This document shows, one piece after another, positions 56,588-64,000 of a stretch of DNA of 64,000 nucleotides; the stretch's first letter is position 1, and each line of letters opens with the position of its first letter. The notes beneath the pieces were generated by a model, which worked only from the letters and a program-made list of their open reading frames with translations, ran no database searches and was not told where the DNA came from. The DNA is taken from the NCBI GenBank assembly GCA_023014335.1, contig JAECYW010000003.1, forward strand, positions 2,480,001 to 2,544,000. Reading direction: 5' to 3'. Origin of the DNA: Galerina marginata (lineage: Eukaryota > Basidiomycota > Agaricomycetes > Agaricales > Galerinaceae). A program made the translations under genes and the position numbers.

Positions 56588-56631
56588 CCGATGTAAAGCA
56601 ATGGTCACCGTAGTTGACCGATGTAAAGCAA
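56588..56631. repeat. Direct repeat CCGATGTAAAGCAA, two copies
   Basis: The 14-mer occurs at 56588-56601 and 56618-56631, within a longer near-identical unit that includes TTGA before and TGGT after. A third copy lies at 56955-56968, beyond the tRNA-Pro gene. Confidence 0.8.
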
Positions 56632-56758
56632 TGGTGTCCGCGCTATGAATAAAACATATGTTCTGACATGAATTCGACGGGCGGTGAGTCAACTACCGCC
56701 ATGTCGCGACGTAATACAAACTTACTGTCATGAGCCAACACAAACGACGAATGATATC

Positions 56759-56852
56759 GGCCTTATGGTCTAGTAGTATGATACTTCCTTTGGGTAGCCA
56801 AGCACGGCTTACGTAATGGAAGTGGTCCTGGGTTCAATTCCCAGTGAGGCCC
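56759..56852 (+). tRNA. tRNA-Pro (anticodon TGG) with intron
   Basis: Complete cloverleaf. Acceptor GGCCTTA (56759-56765) pairs with TGAGGCC (56845-56851). D arm starts GTCT and closes TGAT. Anticodon stem CTTCC (56784-56788) pairs with GGAAG (56818-56822). The loop is TT-TGG-G then T after the intron, and the T arm is CTGGG-TTCAATT-CCCAG. The intron is 22 bases (56795-56816), placed after base 37 as in nuclear tRNA genes. Discriminator C and TGGTCTAGT..TATGAT are typical of fungal tRNA-Pro. Five T (56853-56857) form a polymerase III terminator. Confidence 0.95.
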
Positions 56853-56857
56853 TTTTT
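56853..56857 (+). terminator. RNA polymerase III terminator of tRNA-Pro
   Basis: TTTTT directly after the discriminator base; retained in the inverted 3' fragment at 50420. Confidence 0.85.
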
Positions 56858-56954
56858 ATTTTAAATACTTTTTACTCACCTACTTTGTTGCATAATTTGG
56901 TGCATACCAGGAGGACAGCTCCCAAAGGAAGAATCATGCGAATAGAACACAAGG

Positions 56955-56968
56955 CCGATGTAAAGCAA
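56955..56968. repeat. Third copy of CCGATGTAAAGCAA
   Basis: Same orientation as 56588-56601 and 56618-56631 but on the far side of tRNA-Pro. Confidence 0.75.
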
Positions 56969-57124
56969 CAAAGTGTCTTAAATTATATGCGGCATGTCCT
57001 TGGGCTTCCTTCCACCCAAAAAGGTAGTCTCCTATACAAACCACAAACAGACGACATCAAATCCACTTCCAAGTTTCTCCATTGGCACTGAGTCACCTAT
57101 GCCATCCCTTCCTCCCATCCCCCC

Positions 57125-58170
57125 ATGGACCGTTCAAGTCAGACAGTTATCCCGATGCCAGGAATACTGGAGCTCCGCGTCAACTCCCCTTCCGTCCGTC
57201 TCTATCCCGTTGCACAACCAACGATTACCGACGACGTCCTCGCCGTCATAGCGATGACCCCCGGCGCTAACTCTCCATCTACCCCCTCGATCTGTCTTCT
57301 CAGAGGATCCCTCGACGATTTCGTTCGATATTCTCGCCAAGAGGCGTCTAAATGGTTGATAGACCTCGCCCACGACATTTGCGATCCTGCCGAGCAACGT
57401 GGTTCGTTGCTGGTATGGCAGGAGCAGCAGCAGCAGTGGCACCCTGTTGCCGCCACAGACTCGCTAACTGCGTCGATCTACCGCTATGATCTTCCGGTCG
57501 GAATCATGGTCGGCCTCTCGAAAATCAGTCAGCGCGTGGGGAAATCCGTTACAACCGAGAGCGGGAACGCAAGCGCCATGGCCGATCGCGTGAAGGCGCG
57601 CGATGGTCAGTGCTGGGTGACGGCGGTGGATGATCCAGTAGTGAACAGTCATATTTGCCCCAAGCGCATGGGGGACCATGTTGGGCGAATCATCTTCCGT
57701 ACTTTCACGTCTCTCCCCCTCCCCCCAGATCTCTCAATTTACAACGAAGTTTTTGGCTTGTGTTTGTCGAAGACGCTCGATGCATGGTTTGATAAATATG
57801 AGATGGGCCTTCGCTTTGTCTCTCCGGTGAGAAGTTCTTATCCTCTCGTCGCTTAAATTACCATTAATCAACCGTTTAGAACAATTACGAGTGTCATATG
57901 TTCTCTATCGAACCAGCTAATATGAAGTACACGCTACTCGGAAGAATTCCGAGACCGACTGCCTATCCTGCCATACATGGGCACCACGCAAGCGCTCCTC
58001 AGCCCCAGCTCAATAATATTCCTCCCCCCGGCCACTTTCGTTGGCATTACCTTCAGTGCGTACTCAAGAGATTCGCCCATGACGACTACAAAAACCTCGA
58101 GAATATTAACCTTCCCGAGTTACCTCTTCGTATGGAGGGAGACTCTGACGATGGCGACACGGACAGCTAG
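57125..58170 (+). CDS. HNH nuclease domain protein (basidiomycete type)
   Basis: The start at 57125 gives MDRSSQTVIPMPGILELRV. Residues 1-150 form an N-terminal domain without recognised motifs. The HNH-like part is VKARDGQCWVTAVDDPVVNSHICPKRMGDH, read from 57590 to 57678. It has a Cys/Trp-containing beta hairpin, NSHICP as the catalytic-type NxH and KRMGDH after it. One intron near 57827-57878 joins to NNYECHMFSIEP. The tail is acidic (GDSDDGDTDS). The order and the NSHICPKRMGD block are shared by a large family in mushroom genomes, which supports the domain call. Nuclease activity is not shown, since one of the usual metal cysteines is missing. It follows the element genes and the intact tRNA-Pro on the same strand. 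Confidence 0.8.
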
Positions 58171-59793
58171 GCGGAATGGTGGGTCTTGGGAGAGTTGTGG
58201 AGAACAGTTTAGAGGAGCGCCACCGAGCGCTTGCGACGTGGATCTCAACGACCGAGTAAAGCCTGCCTCGTATATTTCTTGACTCGTTTTGTTGTTGCCA
58301 TAGGATCCAAGTATAGACATCGCATAAACGGTCGCCGTCGTCGACCCAACCACCTTGCTGTTTCAGTGATGTAAAATGAGGTCAGACGGTCAGTCCTCCG
58401 AAACAGGTAACTCGATCAACTCACTCTAATATTTTGAGCTGTACAGGGCACTGTTTCGTTGCTGGTCTGCAACCCCCTTATCGTCGCAACATCCCTTTAC
58501 TGCTGGTTCAGAGCGGAACCGATACCCGATGCTACAGTGGGCTTGGTGTCGTCTTCCGGCGGCACAACCTCCCCGGATAGACGGGGAAGCAGCTGTTTCG
58601 TATCTGCGGAACGGCAGGTCGCATTGCGTGAAGACGCCTCACCTGGTGCGAGACGCGTGGTGTCAATGCCGACGGCGAGGTTATCTCTACCTCCTTGGGC
58701 AGCCACAGTAAGCCACAATTGCTGGAGGGTTTTCGTCTCAGGCTTATCTGTTTGTTCATGTTCAGATACTTGGACGGCTATGGACGCACGCCCCGAAACC
58801 CACTAAATTGTGTAACCGGCATTGGGGATGAATATAGAATGCATCCTTTAAGAAGAATATAATCATACGAAGAGAAGACTTTTCCTCCACCTTCCCGTAC
58901 TTTCTGCACAGCCACCGTACAGCTTTTCGCCAATTTCAGCAAATGAGAAGGTTTGACATAAGCTCGGATCACAGGCCGTGCCTTTCCCATATGCCGAGCC
59001 CCACATGCCGTCTTCTAGCACTTTCGTTTCGACATTTGCTTTCGTACCTACTCATCCCCATCTTCCACCACAAGGTTCCAGCACATTCGTGTACATTTCC
59101 CTAATCTAAATCTCAATCTCAATGTGCCAGTGTTTTACACCTTCACCTTTATCTTTGAGACTTTGACAAACCATCCTTCAAAACTTCAAGTTATGCCTTC
59201 GTCTTTGCCACATTTTATAGTAGCCATTCACTCACGTCGATTCTGCTACATTATCTGACATCTTCTATGGTTTTATACACAAGTAATACATCTCCAGATC
59301 GCTCAGCGCGCTGCTGACAGCCTGCTGTTCATTTGAAACAGTCAAGCCCAGACACCAGCACACCCGCATGCGCACTGGAGCGCATTGCAGCAGATGGTAG
59401 ACCTAGCTTTCAATTTAAAAATTTAAAGTTTTAAGTCACTGATAAATGTATTTCAAATTTTCAATTAGAGACTCGGGTACAGATGGAGGTTTGCATGTAC
59501 TTAGCACTCAGGAGTTGCTATCCAACTGTGCGCGGCGCAGCCTCAACACTTGTACCTCAATATGCAGGTGTACGATATGGAGCTGCAATCATGGCCGAAA
59601 GAGTTAATTTGTAAGATAGGTATTAAGTAAAATCCTCTACTCTCTAGTAGTCGAAAGTCCTCCTGTCTCCGCTAGCGACTTTAAGCCCAAAATCTAAGTT
59701 AGGTTGATTCTACACAAGAGGAACTCTCCGATTTCAACGTATTCTGTTTGACGACCCCGAGTCAGCTTGCACAATTCTCTCGCTGGCTCTGTC
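58171..59793. other. Intergenic region, no supported gene
   Basis: 1.6 kb. A 115-codon frame at 58459-58806 (+) has no domain. Pyrimidine-rich segments (59030-59210) and AT-rich tracts (59400-59470) occur. No repeats matching the element were seen. Confidence 0.45.
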
Positions 59794-59895
59794 GGTTCAA
59801 TGGTCTAGTGGTTATGATTTCTGTCTCACATTGAGATTTGCTGAAGCTTGTCTTCGGTGCACAGAAGGTCTCCAGTTCGATCCTGGATTGAACCA
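59794..59895 (+). tRNA. tRNA-Val (anticodon CAC) with intron
   Basis: Acceptor GGTTCAA (59794-59800) pairs fully with TTGAACC (59888-59894). D stem GTCT/TGAT. Anticodon stem TCTGT (59820-59824) pairs with ACAGA (59861-59865). The loop is C-T-CAC-A, then a 29-base intron (59831-59859) and C. T arm TCCAG-TTCGATC-CTGGA. Discriminator A, then a T run. The GGTCTAGTGGTTATGAT D region agrees with fungal tRNA-Val. Confidence 0.95.
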
Positions 59896-60406
59896 TTTTT
59901 TCTCCAAAAATGTGACTGTGTTCGACAACAGGTCTCCGGCTATGCATCTCAGCAATATTATTTTTGCCTCAGATCTATAGTGATTGTCTGGTAGATTACG
60001 GACCCAATGCACTTCAAACTACATCTTTGAGATTAGACCTAGGTGTAGTAGTATCAATTCCGAAGGGTATGCGTTAAGTTAAGTACTGTATAATCGTCGT
60101 TATCGTATCCGTCTGTGGAAGGAGGTGGAAGGGAGGGAGTGGTGCGTGGCTACATTAGTGATAGTGCGTTTTTTGGAGAGAGGATCTGACCAATCGAAGA
60201 CCCTCAAGTCTATCGCTATCATCCTCACGGCGGAGGACGATATCGATGTATAAGCTAATGACCGTCTACGATCGAGAGCTATCGTGGGCACAGACAGGCA
60301 CGTCACGGTATAAATACCAGGAATCCACACAAAATAGAGGAATGGAGGAAGGAGGGAGGGGTAGAAGTCCAAATATAACAGAAGAAAGCGGCCCGTATCG
60401 GGGTCC
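59896..60406. other. Spacer between tRNA-Val and the NIPA gene
   Basis: 511 bp. Starts with the polymerase III terminator and contains the 3' flank of the NIPA gene. No gene seen. Confidence 0.5.
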
Positions 60407-62256
60407 CTATGTCCTGGGAGTTATCCGTACGTCCGTGAAGGATGAATCTGGGACAGGCGAATGGCTATTGCTCCGCGATCCTGCGTTTCTAGCCAGTGGC
60501 AGCGAGACATTCGACGCATTGTGCGGTTGCCGCCGCTTTCCTTTGTTCAAGAGCGTCCGTTGATCAGAGTCGTCCCCAAACCCGCCATCGTCTTCCTCCC
60601 ACTCTTCCGCCTCGGGCAGCTGACGGAGATCCGTGCTCGGGGCATGTCGGTGGTGCTGGTGGTGCTGGAGCGCATTTCCATTCGGCAGCGGGGCCTCTCC
60701 ATCAGGACCTTCGAAGGCGTTGAACAACGTCGTTGACTGTGCCCTGTAAAGGGAACTCTGCCGCCCGTGTCTACCGCCTTGACGTCCCACCCCACCCATG
60801 TGGATGTCCATCCCACGATCCGTCGCGCCGCTCCACCCGTCCAGCGACATCCGGCCTTGCAAGCTCAACCGTGGGTTCATCAGACCTCCTTCCAGTGTCG
60901 AGTGGGTATGCGGTTGCCCGTTTGGATGGTCGAGTGGTGGTTCGGGCGTACGTGAGAGGTTCAGGAGGTGGACACCGAGGAAGGTTACGATGAAGCCGGC
61001 GAGTAATGAGAAAGTGTTGGATGCGTCGGATGTATTGAATCCTTGGAAGAGAATAAGGGAGGCGACGATGGTACATGACGAAAAGCCGACGTAATACAAG
61101 GGATTGACACTTCGAAGAAGAATAAAATTAAGATCTCTCTAAATCTAGAGAAGGCAAATCAAAAAACACTTACACATTAGTGGAGAAGGTATCCAGTGCC
61201 TTGTTGAAGTAATTCATCTGGACCATGATAGATAGTCCCACAATGATCATGAACACGTAGGTGCTTGGATGGGTAAATTGATTGTTCCCGGCGAAGGTTA
61301 ATTTAACAGCGATGCCGAAACCTTTGATCGCCATAACGCTGACCGAGCCAACAAGGGAGCAGATGGAAATATAAATGATGGGATTTGAGCGACCGTGTTT
61401 GGGTACAACCATGTAGATCATGATGAGGGAGAAGACGAGTACCGTGAAACAGTATAGCAGGAAACCTGCGGGACGGAGGGTGGATGTCAATCTGTCAGTA
61501 AGCGCAGGGACAGCGGAGGAAAGAAGGCGTGCCTGGTTGAATAGCAAAGTGTAAAATCTCGTCAACGGTGTTGATTGGCTTGTCTTCGGGGGCGTGTAGC
61601 ACGATGATGAGGGACCCAAGCAAACAGAGGGTACATCCTACGCGACCCAAATGGCCTAGTTCTTCGCCTAGTAGAAATGATGCGAGAACGGCACTGCGCA
61701 CTTGGTCAGTGGTTGCGACGGTGGCCAAGAGAAGGTGCGAGAGGTTCATACCCTATTAGCACACTGAGGGCACCCAACGGTGTCACCAATATTGGAGGGG
61801 CGAAAGTATAGGCAGCAAAATTAGCAACTAGCAGGGAAAAGAAGTATGCCAAGGTCCCGTGAGCGATCTTGCCTTGTAGTTGACAATGGAAGCTTACTTT
61901 CGCCGAGGACCACTACGACAGCGAAAAGAGACACGTATTCAGACGACGAATGCAGGGAGACAATAACAACTACGCACTGATCACCATTCCCAGCCACCAT
62001 AGAGGGCTCTTCATGTATGATAGGTTGTCTGACGCCTGCGCCCCATATGTATTGTTCACCGCAGCATCGTTCAGGCCCTAGAAGATCGGTCCATGTTGAG
62101 TATAATTCAAGGAAGAGAACGACCGCAAGGGGAGGAATAAGAAGTGCTTTGTTAAGAATCCTGGTGGAAACGAACCTTTTTCGTTATGATAAAACTAGAT
62201 CCTATGCCAACTGAACCAGCAAGAGCTAGCAACAATCCTATGTATTTATCCTCCAT
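60407..62256 (-). CDS. NIPA-type magnesium transporter (DUF803)
   Basis: Multi-span membrane protein of the DMT superfamily; animal NIPA1-4 transport Mg2+. The start at 62256 gives MEDKYIGLLLALAGSVGIGSSFIITKKGL, the characteristic first helix. Then come ASDNLSYMKSPLWWLGM near 62030-61980, RSAVLASFLLGEELGHLGRVGC near 61690, GSLIIVLHAPEDKPI near 61600, FLLYCFTVLVFSLIMIYMVVPKHG near 61430, SICSLVGSVSVMAIKGFGIAVK near 61340, VQMNYFNKALDTFSTNVVNPLYYVGF near 61190-61090, and the last helix GFIVTFLGVHLLNLSRTP near 60970. The cytosolic tail (60940-60407) is long, polar and His/Asp-rich. All nine or so helices and the APEDKP loop are present, so the gene is intact. Eight or so introns. Confidence 0.92.
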
Positions 62257-63026
62257 GGAAGCAATTCCTGGGGAGATGTGTGCACTGGCAAAGAAAAGAG
62301 GGAATGGGTTAATCCAGCGCGATGAAGAGAGAAATACAGGGACGGAGGAGATGTGCTGGTCGTGTCGAGAGCCGTCGTCGCACAATGGTCTGGCACAGGT
62401 CCCATTGCATCACGTGACCACAATGATGTGGCAGGACGACTCCAGAGTCCAGTCTCCGGCACTCTTTTCGACTCCTTCATCCCCAATCTGAAGTCTATGT
62501 AAACTTTCCCGTCTTTTGGTCTGGGTTGCGTATATTTCAGGTCTTACTAGTTTCAATCATATATCACGGTCCATACACGGAATCATTGGAATTAAGTATG
62601 ATCCTTCTCCTTCACAGCCTCATTGGAAACCATTATAATAGACTCATGGCTGATCGTAGGATTAGAGGAATTCGTGCAAGAGAGGAGGATGCAATCTGTC
62701 CGGTTCAAAGCAGAGGCCATCCCAATTCACCCTTCTATACCATTGTACTCCCAAATTTGGTGCTATGCATTGCTAAGGCGCTCACTCACAAGAATGACCT
62801 TAGTTGTTTTAGGTGCTTCGGACAATGGAACCTCACTAGGTTCATACAAGGCGACGCGGAGTGACAATTTGAGCTTGTGGGCGCCTAACCAACTGGCGAA
62901 GCGTTGCCACACTGGTTTAACTTTTGTGACTAGAGCTCGCGAGCGTGACTGGCAAGCGGGTCTGGCCTCCACTTGCCTCAACTTGGCTTCCACCATACCA
63001 TTCCTTAGTCTTTCCCCTCCATTAGA
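62257..63026. promoter_or_regulatory. Divergent promoter between the NIPA and kinase-like genes
   Basis: 770 bp between divergent starts. Open frames on both strands are short and overlap. No defined element recognised. Confidence 0.45.
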
Positions 63027-64000
63027 ATGTCGAATGAATCCGTCTTGGAAAACCAGTGGGCTGGCGTTAATATAGACTTGGTCGCTCTTCGCAGCATTGT
63101 ATGCCAGGTCCTCCGTGTACCCCTGGCTGACTGCGGACCTCCAGTTGCGATCGGCTTCCACCAGCGGCCAAACTACGCTCGCGTTTACTCTTTCCAACTT
63201 CCGAGACGCAGTGTCGTTGCTCGTTTAGTAGCGCCAGTGAAGCCTCTCTTCAAGACCGAGAGCGAAGTGGCTGCTATGGAGTTCGTCCGAAGTAAGCAGC
63301 CTCGTCCTTTGATATGAAAATTTTATGATGGATGATCGTAGATCGCACTTCCCTGCCTGTTCCAACGGTCTTCGCATATTGCTCTGAAGCCGATAATCCA
63401 GTCGGTGTAGAGTGGGTGCTTATGGAACATATGCCAGGCGTCGAGATGGGGGATGCATGGAATGACTTGAAATTTCCTCAAAAGCAGAAGCTGGCACTCG
63501 ATCTTATCGATCTTTACGACCAGCTATTCCGGCTCAAGGCGGATGGCTGTGGCGGTATATACCGTAGCGTCGACTCTGTGGATGATTTCGACGTCCTAGC
63601 CAAGTCTAGCTCTGAGACGTTCGAGGTCAAGCACCCAAGGCCGCAACGATGGGCGCCGTTATCCTTGAAATCTTTGCGTCTATTGCGAAACCACTGCAAC
63701 CACTCCATTCAGAGAGGGTACGAGCTTGGACCGCTGAACGAGATCACCCTCCTCAATTACCGCCTTACAGTCCCCTCTCCTTCCCAAACCATGCCCATCT
63801 TCACGTCAGATGAATATGTCAAGCTTATTGCTTTCAACGGCAATCCACCCACCAGATCCTATTACGATATTCCTACACGCGAAAAATGCGTCGAGCTTTT
63901 CCAAAGTATCTATAAATTCTATCCCAACTCTACCGTCTTCGGGCCTTCAGCCGATTCAGCCAACTTTCGCTTTTCGCATGGCGATTTGCACGACGGAAAT
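63027..64000 (+). CDS. Aminoglycoside phosphotransferase-like kinase (APH family), cut by window end
   Basis: The start at 63027 gives MSNESVLENQWAGVNIDLV. The N-lobe has SFQLPRRSVVARLVAPVK (probable ATP-binding Lys/Arg region) and TESEVAAMEFVR; an intron (about 63291-63340) precedes NRTSLPVPTVFAYC. The hinge is WVLMEHMPGVEMGDAW near 63420-63460. The C-lobe ends in the window with the catalytic loop FRFSHGDLHDGN (63966-64000), Brenner-type HGDxHxxN, so the catalytic Asp and metal Asn are present. The downstream DxD motif and C-terminus lie beyond the window. Mushroom genomes hold many such kinases with unknown small-molecule or protein substrates; antibiotic resistance should not be assumed. 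Confidence 0.88.

Noticed and set aside
59794..59895. tRNA-Glu(CTC)
   Set aside because: Choosing CTC puts C at position 33 and breaks the anticodon stem. Reading CAC gives T33, a perfect 5-bp stem and a valid intron position.

Overview
The window is nuclear DNA of a filamentous basidiomycete, most likely an agaricomycete. Genes are dense, lie on both strands and carry many short introns of about 45-70 bases. The gene set also fits: a divergent ferroxidase/iron permease pair, tandem P450s, a PARP-type zinc finger protein and an HNH protein of a type common in mushrooms. Gene ends below run from start codon to stop codon; internal splice sites were read by eye.

Layout. 1.4-3.3 kb: cytosolic serine hydroxymethyltransferase (-). 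4.9-7.2 kb: a helical repeat protein of unknown role (+). 7.4-12.3 kb: high-affinity iron uptake, with a Fet3 multicopper ferroxidase (-) and an Ftr1 permease (+) sharing a 732-bp promoter that holds four perfect ATCWGATAA GATA-factor sites. 14.0-16.7 kb: C2H2/RING protein (-). 17.6-18.9 kb: DUF4336 protein (-). 19.5-23.0 kb: HIRA/Hir1 histone chaperone (-). 23.9-26.4 kb: MFS anion:cation symporter (+). 27.3-28.7 kb: PARP-type zinc finger protein with a long Lys-rich tail (+). 30.2-31.1 kb: secreted CBM19-like protein (-). 31.6-32.3 kb: ribosomal protein eS26 (+).

33.6-48.6 kb is a tandem cytochrome P450 cluster. It has four complete paralogues, all on the + strand, and one decayed relic. A trypsin-like protein gene and an ankyrin-repeat gene (both -) sit between them. 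The ankyrin gene has a second, broken copy of its 3' end beside it.

48.9-58.2 kb is the most unusual part. A multi-exon gene (51956-55320) looks like a tyrosine recombinase of the DUF3435/Starship-captain or Crypton kind, with C2H2 fingers at its C-terminus. It sits head to head with a small coiled-coil gene and is followed by a second gene of unknown function. The 5' half of this module has been copied in inverted orientation to 49.6-50.2 kb. There it has produced a chimeric gene: the first exon of the recombinase joined to the 3' exons of the coiled-coil gene. A 34-bp 3' end of tRNA-Pro occurs inverted at 50420-50453 and, in an intact tRNA-Pro(TGG) gene, at 56824-56857. A perfect 23-bp hairpin and a GC-rich array of paired small palindromes lie next to the tRNA fragment. 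An HNH-domain gene follows the intact tRNA.

From 58.2 kb the sequence returns to ordinary genome: tRNA-Val(CAC) with an intron, a NIPA-type magnesium transporter (-), and an aminoglycoside phosphotransferase-like kinase (+) that runs off the window end.
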